Origin: Aminobacter sp039907765
GTDB taxonomy: Bacteria > Pseudomonadota > Alphaproteobacteria > Rhizobiales > Rhizobiaceae
Assembly (NCBI RefSeq): GCF_039907765.1
Contig: NZ_JARDJI010000004.1
Coordinates: 62,001 to 126,000 of the forward strand
Reading direction: 5' to 3'
DNA: 64,000 bases
In this document: positions 42,833 through 50,888 of the stretch, piece after piece
How positions within the stretch are numbered: the first letter of the stretch is position 1
Layout: each line of letters opens with the position of its first letter
The notes under the pieces: model-generated
Databases searched by the model: none
What the model was told of the DNA's origin: nothing
Seen by the model: the letters and a program-made list of their open reading frames with translations, nothing else
Translations under genes and position numbers: made by a program

Positions 42833-43627
42833 TCATGCCGTGGGTTGCGGCGCCCGTACCGCCGCTGCGTCGTCCGGGCCGCGGTCGCCGAGCCCCTCCC
42901 TCCGTTCGTGATAGATGGCCGCCGCCTCGGTGCGGTTGTGCGCGCCGAGCTTGGTGATGATGTTGTGCAGGTGGATCTTGACCGTGTGCTCGGACAGTCC
43001 GAGCGCCGCGGCGATGAGCTTGTTCTGCAGCCCACGGGCGACCATGCCGAGGATCTGCAGCTCGCGGTCGGTCAGTTCGTAGAAGTCTTCCTGGTCGCCG
43101 TCCGGGACGCGCCGCACCGGATGCTCGTCGAGTTCGTCGGCGTTCGGCGGCCGCCGCTCCATGATCGGCTCGAACAGCGACAGCGGGAAATATTCGCCGC
43201 CACGCAACACCAGGCGCACGACCGACAGCCACACGTCGAGCTTGAGGTTCATGGGCAGCACGCCGCGGATGTTGCGGGCGGTCACCACGTCCTTGATCGA
43301 CACCTCGTGGCGGCCGTCGTCCTGGATCAGCATGATCTGGGCAAAGGGATGCAATTGCGACAGGCGCTCGGAATGGGCCGCCACCTCGGGCAATTGCTCG
43401 GCCTCGAGCAGGATCAGAGCGACCGGGCAGTCGAAGCCCGCGCAGGCCTCCGCCAGCGACGGCACCTGTTCCACGGCGATCCAGGGAAATTCGCGCTCGA
43501 TCGCATAGACGAGCGATTCCGACACGAAATCTGCCGGAGCCACGATCAGCAGCGTCTTGAAAGACTTTTGGCCAGAGACAGAGCCCCCAGCAGCGCGGCG
43601 CGCGCTTGCAACTGCTACCCGATACAT
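42833..43627 (-). CDS. LuxR-type response regulator with atypical receiver
   Basis: 264 residues. The N-terminal half follows the receiver fold (KTLLIVAPADFVSESLVYAI, then CPVALILLEAEQLPEV). The place of the phosphorylated Asp is taken by Glu75. The C-terminal domain (about 186-245) is a NarL/LuxR HTH with LTDRELQILGMVARG and GLSEHTVKIHLHNIITKLGA. Glu may mimic constant phosphorylation, or the receiver may sense something else. It faces away from the secretion operon across 726 bases and is its likely regulator. GGGAGG precedes the ATG. Confidence 0.8.
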   Translation of the reverse strand: MYRVAVASARRAAGGSVSGQKSFKTLLIVAPADFVSESLVYAIEREFPWIAVEQVPSLAEACAGFDCPVALILLEAEQLPEVAAHSERLSQLHPFAQIMLIQDDGRHEVSIKDVVTARNIRGVLPMNLKLDVWLSVVRLVLRGGEYFPLSLFEPIMERRPPNADELDEHPVRRVPDGDQEDFYELTDRELQILGMVARGLQNKLIAAALGLSEHTVKIHLHNIITKLGAHNRTEAAAIYHERREGLGDRGPDDAAAVRAPQPTA

Positions 43628-44353
43628 GAGGCCTCCCGTCCTCTGTCCCGCAATAGACTGCTACTCCCGGCGTGCCGCGCGGCGGGAAATGAGTGTGGAT
43701 CATATACCGGTCATTGCCGGTTCGGTATAAGCAAGACGAGCTAGCAGGCTCATTCGGCCTAATGCTTCCGGCTGCCCTGCCCCCCTTACGGATTAGTCCC
43801 CTGTTGCTTTCCTGAACCCGCGCCGGCTCGCGTCCGCTGGTTGACGCATGCCGCTGCCGCAAGGTTGCAAAGCATAGCGGCCGAGCCGCGCTGTTCTTTG
43901 CGGCACAAGCAATTGTTCGCGTGGAGCGGGTCGCAAGAAGTACAACCGGGCGGCCCGCCGTTCTGCCTTCTCCGCACTCGGCGAATCCTTGGCCGGATCG
44001 CCCGAAAAGCCTAGCGCGAAGTGTCAGCTTACAATTTCTGGGCGGCAGCCACAGACTTTCCGGGTTTCGCCAGCGAGGGCGCGGCGCGACCAGAACTGCG
44101 ATTCCGAGTGACACGGCCATTCGTGAAGGCTTCGCCATTCACGGAATTGTGAAGCATTCCGGACGCAGGCCCTCGCCCAGCAAGAGGAGGTAGAGGCCAT
44201 CCAGACAGGCATGGGATCAGCGGCTGCAAGTCCCCACGGCCGACGATCCAGGCATTCCCAGATGGAAAATAGAGGCGACGTCCGCGCGAAGCCCAAGGCC
44301 GTCTGCAAGATGACAACGGTCCGGCAGGCGCGGTCCCAACCGAGGACACGACG
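43628..44353. other. Long control region between LuxR gene and secretion locus
   Basis: 726 bases with no convincing gene. It contains an inverted repeat at 44142-44161 and direct echoes of TTCGTGAAGGC/TTCGCCATTCAC just before it. Long leaders upstream of a secreted-protein operon are compatible with several regulator sites. Confidence 0.5.
44142..44161. promoter_or_regulatory. Inverted repeat upstream of the secretion locus
   Basis: CGGAAT-N8-ATTCCG, perfect 6-bp arms (7 with flanking weak pairing), about 190 bases before the ATG of the repeat protein. A candidate site for the neighbouring LuxR-type regulator. Evidence is symmetry only. Confidence 0.35.
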
Positions 44354-46171
44354 ATGTCTGACAGGAACAACGGCAATATTAGTGCGTTCGGTTTGCAGTT
44401 CCCTGGCGATTCTCACGACTACGGCGACGAGAGCGAAAACAAGAACGAAAACGAGAATAAGAACGAGAACGAAAACAAGAACGACACCGACAATTCCAAC
44501 GAGAACGAAAACAAGAACGAGTCCGAGAACAAGAACGAGTCGGACAACTACAACGAAAGCGAGAACAAGAACGAGTCCGAGAATAAGAACGAGAACGAAA
44601 ACAAGAACGAATCCGAAAACAAGAACGTCAACGAGAACAAGAACGAGACCCAGGTTGACGTGGATGTCGACGTCAAGGTCGACCTGAAGGCCGAGGGCCT
44701 GCTGGGCGACGATCATTCCGACGACGACTTCGCCGACATCGATACCGGCGGTGGCGACATCGATACGATGCTCATCACCAAGGAAGGCAACATCTCCTAC
44801 GATCCCGGCGACGACGTCGATTTCAAGGACATCCTCAACGGCTCGCTGAACGGCAATGGCAACAACGCCTTTGTCATCAACCAGATCGCCGAGATGTCCG
44901 ACGACGACAAGCTCGAGGAAGCGACCGTCAAGAACGAAGGCACCTTTACCCAGGATCTGGACGCCAAGGGCGGCTTCGCCTCGGCCGGTGACGGCATCGA
45001 CACCGGCGGCGGCGGCGGCTCGGGCGGCGACGCCAAGGCCAATGGCGGCGACGGCGGCGACAGCGGCGACACCAAGGGCGGCAAGGCCGACGGCGGCGAC
45101 GGCACGGGCGGTCTGGCACTCAGTGCCGCGCTCGGCGGCGACGCCAAGGGCGACACCAAGGCCGAAGGTGGCGAGAGCGACGGCGGCGACGGCAAGAACG
45201 ACGCCGAGGGCGGCAAGGGCGAAGGCGACGAAGGCGGTCGCGGCGGCGACGGCACCGGCGTCGGCCTCGGCCTCGGCCTCGGTCTCGGCCTCGGTGCCGG
45301 GCTCGGCGGCGAAGCCAATTCCGACGGCGGCGACGCCAAGGCCGAATCCGACGAGGCGAAGGCCGAGAGCGGTGACGGCGGCGACGGCGGTGGCGGCGGC
45401 GGCGGCGGCGACGGCGGCGATTCCGAAGGCGGCGACGCCGAGGGCGATGGCGGCGATGGCATCGATGCCATCGTACCGATCGTGCCCATCCTGAATTTCG
45501 GCTTCGGCGGTGACGCCGAGGGCGACGGCGGCGATGCCGGCAATACCGGCGGCGGCGGTGGCGGCGGCGGCGGCGGCGGTGGCGGCGGCACGGGCGATGC
45601 CACTGCGACCAGCGGCGACGCGACATCGACGGCCGGCGACTCCTTCTCGACCGGCGGGGACGGCACCGGCACCGGCACGGGTACCGGCACGGGCTCCGGC
45701 TCGGGCAGCGGTACCGGCGGCGGCGGCGGCGCCGGCGGCGACGGCCTTGGCGGCTACGCCATGAACGGCGACGCGACCGGTGGCGCAAGCACCGGCGGTG
45801 CGGCGACGGCTTGGGGGGGCGAAGGCGGCCATGCGCTGAGTGGCGCCTGGGCCGACGGCTATGGCGGTGACGCCAAGGTCGGCGACGTCTGGGGCGGCGC
45901 GGGCGGCGCTGGCGGCGCGGGTGGCACGGCCAATGGCGGCTTCGGCGGCGCCGGCGGCGACGGCGGAATGTGGGGCTCCTACAACGGCGACGACGGTTAC
46001 GTCACCGGCTCCAGCGAGGCCAACGCCGACGCCATCATCGACACCAGCGCGTTCAACCAGCAGATCGTGATGGGTGCCAACCTGCAGGGCAACACGGTCG
46101 ACATGACCGTGGTCGGCGGCGACTACGACCATACGCTCAGTGGCGAAGACGGCTCCGGCTCCAACACCTAG
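44354..46171 (+). CDS. Low-complexity repeat protein, candidate type I secretion substrate
   Basis: 605 residues without a Sec or Tat signal. Residues 28-99 are twelve hexads of the form [ED]-N-[KSY]-N-x-x (ENKNEN, ENKNES, DNYNES and so on). An acidic segment follows (VDVDVDVKVD, DDHSDDDFAD). Residues about 215-550 are Gly/Asp/Ala-rich with few hydrophobics, apart from VGLGLGLGLGLGAGLGG (about 299) and IVPIVPILNFGFGG (about 374). The last 50 residues are more ordered (IIDTSAFNQQIVMGANLQGN). It lacks RTX nonapeptides. The absence of an N-terminal signal and the downstream ABC/HlyD genes indicate export by that system through an uncleaved C-terminal signal. No family recognised. Confidence 0.75.
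   Translation: MSDRNNGNISAFGLQFPGDSHDYGDESENKNENENKNENENKNDTDNSNENENKNESENKNESDNYNESENKNESENKNENENKNESENKNVNENKNETQVDVDVDVKVDLKAEGLLGDDHSDDDFADIDTGGGDIDTMLITKEGNISYDPGDDVDFKDILNGSLNGNGNNAFVINQIAEMSDDDKLEEATVKNEGTFTQDLDAKGGFASAGDGIDTGGGGGSGGDAKANGGDGGDSGDTKGGKADGGDGTGGLALSAALGGDAKGDTKAEGGESDGGDGKNDAEGGKGEGDEGGRGGDGTGVGLGLGLGLGLGAGLGGEANSDGGDAKAESDEAKAESGDGGDGGGGGGGGDGGDSEGGDAEGDGGDGIDAIVPIVPILNFGFGGDAEGDGGDAGNTGGGGGGGGGGGGGGTGDATATSGDATSTAGDSFSTGGDGTGTGTGTGTGSGSGSGTGGGGGAGGDGLGGYAMNGDATGGASTGGAATAWGGEGGHALSGAWADGYGGDAKVGDVWGGAGGAGGAGGTANGGFGGAGGDGGMWGSYNGDDGYVTGSSEANADAIIDTSAFNQQIVMGANLQGNTVDMTVVGGDYDHTLSGEDGSGSNT
44435..44650 (+). repeat. Twelve 18-bp units coding for Asn/Glu hexads
   Basis: Each unit codes [E/D]-N-[K/S/Y]-N followed by two residues, usually EN or ES. 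Units differ in synonymous codons. Strict alternation of Asn at positions 2 and 4 gives one Asn ladder per six residues. Confidence 0.9.
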
Positions 46172-46185
46172 CCGCGATCGTTCGA

Positions 46186-46201
46186 CTCCGCTGCGGCGGA
46201 G
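46186..46201 (+). terminator. First hairpin after the repeat-protein gene
   Basis: CTCCGC-TGCG-GCGGAG, 15 bases after the stop. It probably acts with the following larger hairpin. Confidence 0.5.
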
Positions 46202-46211
46202 TGACCCAAAC

Positions 46212-46238
46212 GGACTGCGCGGGTCCCCCGCGCAGTCC
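46212..46238 (+). terminator. Strong hairpin between repeat protein and partner gene
   Basis: Perfect 12-bp arms GGACTGCGCGGG / CCCGCGCAGTCC with a 3-base loop in the 133-base gap. Lacking a U-tract, it is likely a partial terminator or mRNA stabiliser that lets the substrate gene be expressed above the transporter genes. Confidence 0.6.
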
Positions 46239-46304
46239 TCCATGGTCGGCTGAGCATGCCCGGGCCCGGCCGGCTCCTAGGTTCCGATACCGGAGGCAAC
46301 GCAC

Positions 46305-48332
46305 GTGAATTCCGTTTATTTGGACAAGGTCACCGAGGCGATCGCTCATTTCATCGGACTGTTCGACACCTCGATCGAAGAGGCTCGCCAGAAACAGGCA
46401 TACGACGAGTTCAGGGCCAGCCAGGCGAAGGAAGATGCCCAGCCGATTCAGGACGGCGCCGCCGTCCAGGTGGACGCCCGGCACACCCTCGAGGACTTCG
46501 ACCCGCACGTTCCCTATCTCGGATTGCCGCCGGAGCTGGTGGTGACGACGGTGTGGTCGAACGTGTGGTTCACGCCGCCCGAGATCCCCGCCCCGCACGG
46601 GCCGGATATCTTCTATCCGGGCTTCAACGTTCCCCATGCCCCCTTTGCCTCGTCCAGCATCGTGCTGCCGGGCATCGTGCCGCCGGGATCGCTGCCGATC
46701 ATCGTCAACCAGGATATCCGCCTGTCCGACGCCGACTATGTCGGCGCCGGCGGCAGCGGCCTGAAATTCACGCCGGCGCCGGCCGACGACCTCCAGATGA
46801 ACATGCTGCAGACGGCCGCTGCCGACCTGTCGCCGATCGACGACCTGGCGCTGCCCGCAACGCCCGACGAGATCGGCACATTCGTGACGACCGCGGTCGC
46901 GCGGCTGGACGGCTTCACCGCCGACGGCCACGGCGACGCCGTAGTCGTCGTCGTCAAGGACAGTGTCATCGACGGCATCTTCGTCAATGGCGTCGAGGTC
47001 CAGGACGGGGACGCCCCCAAGCTCGAGGACTACGCCGATTTCCTCAGGGATGAGGAAGACGGCGGACCGGACAAGCCCGACTTCAGCGCCCCTCCCGATT
47101 CTTCCGACTTCATGGCCGGCTGGGGCGATGGCTCGATAGCCCCCTCGGTCGAGCTGGAGAGCGGCGGCAACACGGTCGTGAACTCGGCCGTCATCACCAA
47201 CGACTGGGCCTCGTCCGGCGTCATTGCCGCGGTCGGCGACCATGTCGAACTCAACGCCGTGATCCAGATCAACATCGTTGCCGACACCGACAGCGTCGGC
47301 GCGAGCCTGAACGGCTGGCGGATCGGCCCCGACAACATCGACGAGACCTTCAACATCGCCACGTTCCAGCGCATCGATCCGGATGCCGGCGCGGCAGACG
47401 CCGGAAATGCCCCCTCGGGCTTCCCGTCCTACTATGTCGTGACCGAGATTTCCGGCGACCTCATCCTGCTCAACTGGATCGACCAGTACGCTTTCATGAT
47501 GGATGGCGACGTCTGCATCCTGTCGTCGTCCGGCGTGAAGACCGTGGTCTCGACCGGCGACAACACGGCCGTCAACGACGTGTCGCTCAGTGAACTGGGC
47601 TACTACTACGACCTCATCATCGTCGGCGGCAACATCTACGACGCCAACATCATCCAGCAGCTCAACCTCCTGATCGACAACGACCAGCTGGGCGCGGTGT
47701 CCGGTTTCGAGACGACCGGCGGCGGCGCGCTCTCGACGGCGGGAAACCTGCTGTGGAACGAGGCGGCCATCGTCAATGTCGGCCAGGGCAACGACGACGA
47801 GAACCTGCCCGGCTTCTACAAGAAGGCGGCCGACAACCTCGCCGCCGGCAAGGACGACCTGCCCAACCAGGTCCTGCACGACAGCGCCTTCGCCGGCATC
47901 GGCGTGCTGCGCGTGCTCTACATTTCCGGCGACATCTACAATCTGCAATACATCAAACAGACAACCGTGCTCGGCGACAGCGACCAGGTTGCTGTCGCCA
48001 TGAACGAGCTTGCCGCGCAACCGGACGCACAGTGGACGGTCACCACCGGCAGCAACGAGCTGGTCAACTTCGCCGGCATCGTCGACGTCGACGGCGCGAC
48101 CAAGACCTATGTCGGCGGCGAGAGCTATTCCGACGAGGTCCTGATCCAGGCGGAGCTGGTGTCCAGCGATCCGAACCTGGGCGCCCAGGATCCGGACGTG
48201 CTGGTCAACGAGGCGGTGGCCTTCCTCGACGACGGCACCGACGACACAGGCCCGGACCCGCACGCAGACCACGCCGTACCGCTGCCGGCGGATTCCGGCA
48301 CCGTCGACGTCATGCAGAACATGCTCGCCTGA
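46305..48332 (+). CDS. 675-residue protein with recurring beta-like motifs, partner of the secretion system
   Basis: Starts with GTG; GGAGG lies eight bases upstream. The N-terminal 60 residues are helical (MNSVYLDKVTEAIAHFIGLF) and a Pro-rich stretch follows. The remainder repeats a motif of hydrophobic strand, G-[ND]-x, N/Q-rich strand and a D-x-D-[QS]-[LV] turn: VELNAVIQINIVADTDSVG (about 314), DLIIVGGNIYDANIIQQLNL (about 437), VLYISGDIYNLQYIKQTTVL (about 536). The first and the Q-x-I rhythm recall the end of the repeat protein. No signal peptide. It may be a second exported substrate or a scaffold for the first. No family recognised. Confidence 0.72.
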   Translation: MNSVYLDKVTEAIAHFIGLFDTSIEEARQKQAYDEFRASQAKEDAQPIQDGAAVQVDARHTLEDFDPHVPYLGLPPELVVTTVWSNVWFTPPEIPAPHGPDIFYPGFNVPHAPFASSSIVLPGIVPPGSLPIIVNQDIRLSDADYVGAGGSGLKFTPAPADDLQMNMLQTAAADLSPIDDLALPATPDEIGTFVTTAVARLDGFTADGHGDAVVVVVKDSVIDGIFVNGVEVQDGDAPKLEDYADFLRDEEDGGPDKPDFSAPPDSSDFMAGWGDGSIAPSVELESGGNTVVNSAVITNDWASSGVIAAVGDHVELNAVIQINIVADTDSVGASLNGWRIGPDNIDETFNIATFQRIDPDAGAADAGNAPSGFPSYYVVTEISGDLILLNWIDQYAFMMDGDVCILSSSGVKTVVSTGDNTAVNDVSLSELGYYYDLIIVGGNIYDANIIQQLNLLIDNDQLGAVSGFETTGGGALSTAGNLLWNEAAIVNVGQGNDDENLPGFYKKAADNLAAGKDDLPNQVLHDSAFAGIGVLRVLYISGDIYNLQYIKQTTVLGDSDQVAVAMNELAAQPDAQWTVTTGSNELVNFAGIVDVDGATKTYVGGESYSDEVLIQAELVSSDPNLGAQDPDVLVNEAVAFLDDGTDDTGPDPHADHAVPLPADSGTVDVMQNMLA

Positions 48333-48353
48333 CCCGGCCGAAAGGATCGCAAG

Positions 48354-50876
48354 ATGACCGACGATCGCGACCACGGCTGGAGCGAATTCCACGATGTGCC
48401 GGAAGGCGGCGAAGGCGAAGACGGTCCGGCCGCCCGCCCGTCGCGCGCCGCCACCAATCCTCCTCCGGACCAGCGGCTCTCCAGCGCCGTCGCCCCGCAG
48501 GAAGCTGCGATCGACAGGCTCGAGAAATACATCGACAACGTCGTCGGCGAACTGAAGCAGGTCGCGGGCGCCGAACCGGCCGACCCGACGCCGCAGCCAG
48601 TCGCGGCCCCCGAAAAGGCGACGCCGCCGGTATCGGCCGAGCCGGCGCGCAACGCCCATCAACTGCCCAAGGCCGAACTGCCGTCGGCCAGGTCGGCCTG
48701 GGAGGCGACGCATCCGCCCCAGCCAATGCCGAGGCCGCCGATCAAGCGGCCCGAAGGCGACGCGGCCGTGCAGAAGGCCACCCCTTCCGCCCAGGCCCTG
48801 CCCAAGCTGCCGATCCCTCCCGGGCAGCTTGATGACCGGCCCCAGCCGGCAATGCCCCCCGCGGCATCGATCATCCCGCCTCAGCAAGCCCCGCAGCCGG
48901 CCGAGCCGCCGGCGGAGGCTGCCGTAGAAGCCGCGACAGGTTCGCCCATGCCCGAGATGCGGGACACCGAGCCGTCCGAGCCGCGGCCGGACATGAAGGA
49001 CAAGCCGGTGCCGACCGGCACGGTGAACATCGACGCCGATACCGTTCCGGTGAGGGCGGAGAAGCTTCCCGGCAGCAACGGTCCGACCGGCGGCGACATC
49101 GATCGCGGCGGCGGAGGCGGCGGCGGTGGCGGCGGCGACGCCTTCCACAAGCGGCTCGGCCCGGTGGACTTTTCCGCCTCGCTCAAGACCGGCAAGCAGG
49201 TCGTCCAGCGAAACCTCCTGATCGTCATGCTGTTCACGCTCGCCAGCAACATCCTGGTGCTGGCGATCCCGCTCTATCTGTTCCAGATATCCGACCGCGT
49301 GCTGACCAGCCGCTCGGTCGACACGCTGATCATGCTGACAATCGTCATCGTCGGCGCCGTGGTGCTGCAGGCGATTTTCGACGCCATCCGCCGCCTCATC
49401 CTGATGCGTACGGCGGTGGAGGTGGCAGCCCAGCTCGGCACCCCCATCCTCAGCGCCGCCGCCCGCGCCGCCCTGCATGGGACGGGGCGCGAGTACCAGA
49501 CGCTCGGCGATCTCGGCCAGCTGCGCTCGTTCCTGGTTTCAGGAACGCTTCTGTCGCTGCTCGACGCCCCGCTGGCACCGCTGTTCGTGCTGGCGGTCTT
49601 CCTCGTCCACCCGCATCTCGGCTTCATCGTCGTCACGACGTCGCTGATCCTGCTGATCATCGCGATCATCAACCAGCGCTCGACCGAGGCGCCCTTCGGC
49701 GAGGCCAACTCGCATCAGAGCAAGGCGAATCTGCATCTCGATTCCATGTCGCGCAATTCGCAGATCATCAACGCCCTGGCGATGATCCCCGAGGCCGTGC
49801 GCATCTGGGGCAAGGACACCGCGAGCTCATTGCGGTCGCAGGTCATCGCCCAGGACCGCAACATCGCGTTTGCCTCGACATCCAAGGCGGTGCGGCTGCT
49901 GACCCAGGTCGCCATGCTCGGCTGGGGCGCCCATCTTGCCCTCGCCGGCCACCTCAGCGGCGGCATGGTCATCGCCGCCTCGATCATCGCCGGCCGGGCG
50001 CTCGGGCCGATCGAGGGCGCCATCGAAGGCTGGAACCAGGTGGTGCAGTCGCGCGCCGCCTATGGCCGCATCGCCAGCCTGCTGCAGTCCTCCCCGCTCA
50101 ACCTCGAGCGCCTGCGCCTGCCGCGCCCGGAAGGCCGCCTCGACGTCGAGCGCCTGCTGTTCGTGCCGCAAGGCACCAAGCGGGTCGTGCTCAACGGCAT
50201 CACCTTCGCGCTGGCGCCAGGGGATTCGCTGGCCGTCGTCGGCAATTCAGGCGCCGGCAAGACGACGCTGGGCAAGATGCTGGTCGGCTCCATCCTGCCG
50301 ACCTCGGGCAACGTCCGCCTCGACCTGATGGACCTGCGCAACTGGGACCAGCGCCAGTTCGGCGAGAACATCGGCTACCTGCCGCAGGACGTCCAGTTGT
50401 TCCCCGCCTCGATCAAGGCGAACATAGCCCGCATGCGCGACGACGTCGGCGACGCCGAGATCTTCCAGGCCGCCAAGCTCGCCGACGTGCACGAGATGAT
50501 CGCCACGCTGCCGCACGGCTACGAGACCTTCGTCGCCGCCGACGGCGCGCCGCTCTCGGGCGGCCAGAAGCAGCGTATAGCGCTCGCGCGCGCCTTCTTC
50601 GGCAACCCCCGGATGGTGGTGCTCGACGAGCCGAACTCCAACCTCGACGCCGCCGGCGACGCGGCCCTTGCCCGCGCCCTGCAGCACGCGAAAGAGCAGA
50701 AGATCACCGTCATCACCATCACCCAGCGGCCGGCGCTGTTGCAGAGCGTCGACAAGATCCTGCTGCTGGTCAACGGAACGGTCGCCCTCTTCGGCATGCG
50801 CCAGGACGTGCTGCAGGCGCTGGCCCAGCGCGGCCTGAGCATCGAGGGCGGTTCCTTCGGCCATCAGATTCCATAG
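48354..50876 (+). CDS. Type I secretion ABC transporter with disordered N-terminal extension
   Basis: 840 residues. The first 270 are Pro/Ala/Glu-rich and probably disordered, ending in GGGGGGGGGG. A PrtD-like membrane domain (about 280-600, about six helices; NLLIVMLFTLASNILVLAIP) follows. The ATPase has Walker A GNSGAGKTT (about 630), signature LSGGQKQRIALARA (about 733) and Walker B MVVLDEPNSNLD. At the H-loop the usual His is Gln (VITITQRPALL). It exports protein substrates across both membranes together with the next gene product. There is a 21-base gap from the partner gene. Confidence 0.9.
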   Translation: MTDDRDHGWSEFHDVPEGGEGEDGPAARPSRAATNPPPDQRLSSAVAPQEAAIDRLEKYIDNVVGELKQVAGAEPADPTPQPVAAPEKATPPVSAEPARNAHQLPKAELPSARSAWEATHPPQPMPRPPIKRPEGDAAVQKATPSAQALPKLPIPPGQLDDRPQPAMPPAASIIPPQQAPQPAEPPAEAAVEAATGSPMPEMRDTEPSEPRPDMKDKPVPTGTVNIDADTVPVRAEKLPGSNGPTGGDIDRGGGGGGGGGGDAFHKRLGPVDFSASLKTGKQVVQRNLLIVMLFTLASNILVLAIPLYLFQISDRVLTSRSVDTLIMLTIVIVGAVVLQAIFDAIRRLILMRTAVEVAAQLGTPILSAAARAALHGTGREYQTLGDLGQLRSFLVSGTLLSLLDAPLAPLFVLAVFLVHPHLGFIVVTTSLILLIIAIINQRSTEAPFGEANSHQSKANLHLDSMSRNSQIINALAMIPEAVRIWGKDTASSLRSQVIAQDRNIAFASTSKAVRLLTQVAMLGWGAHLALAGHLSGGMVIAASIIAGRALGPIEGAIEGWNQVVQSRAAYGRIASLLQSSPLNLERLRLPRPEGRLDVERLLFVPQGTKRVVLNGITFALAPGDSLAVVGNSGAGKTTLGKMLVGSILPTSGNVRLDLMDLRNWDQRQFGENIGYLPQDVQLFPASIKANIARMRDDVGDAEIFQAAKLADVHEMIATLPHGYETFVAADGAPLSGGQKQRIALARAFFGNPRMVVLDEPNSNLDAAGDAALARALQHAKEQKITVITITQRPALLQSVDKILLLVNGTVALFGMRQDVLQALAQRGLSIEGGSFGHQIP

Positions 50877-50888
50877 GCGGGCACTGCG

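Noticed and set aside
43786..43977. Small Cys-containing minus-strand frame in the long control region
   Set aside because: No ribosome site, and amino-acid composition typical of non-coding GC-rich DNA.
44435..44650. Short regular repeats as a possible CRISPR array
   Set aside because: Units are 18 bases with no spacers and they code a continuous protein repeat.
44354..46171. Calcium-binding RTX adhesin
   Set aside because: Gly/Asp richness suggests it, but no GGxGxDxUx nonapeptides occur in series.
44024..46243. Minus-strand open frame rich in Val/Ala opposite the repeat protein
   Set aside because: It mirrors the Gly/Asp codons of the plus-strand gene; no start signal and no domain.
46137..49478. 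Very long minus-strand open frame opposite the secretion genes
   Set aside because: It is the antisense shadow of GC-rich genes with strong codon bias; the plus-strand frames have clear motifs and ribosome sites.
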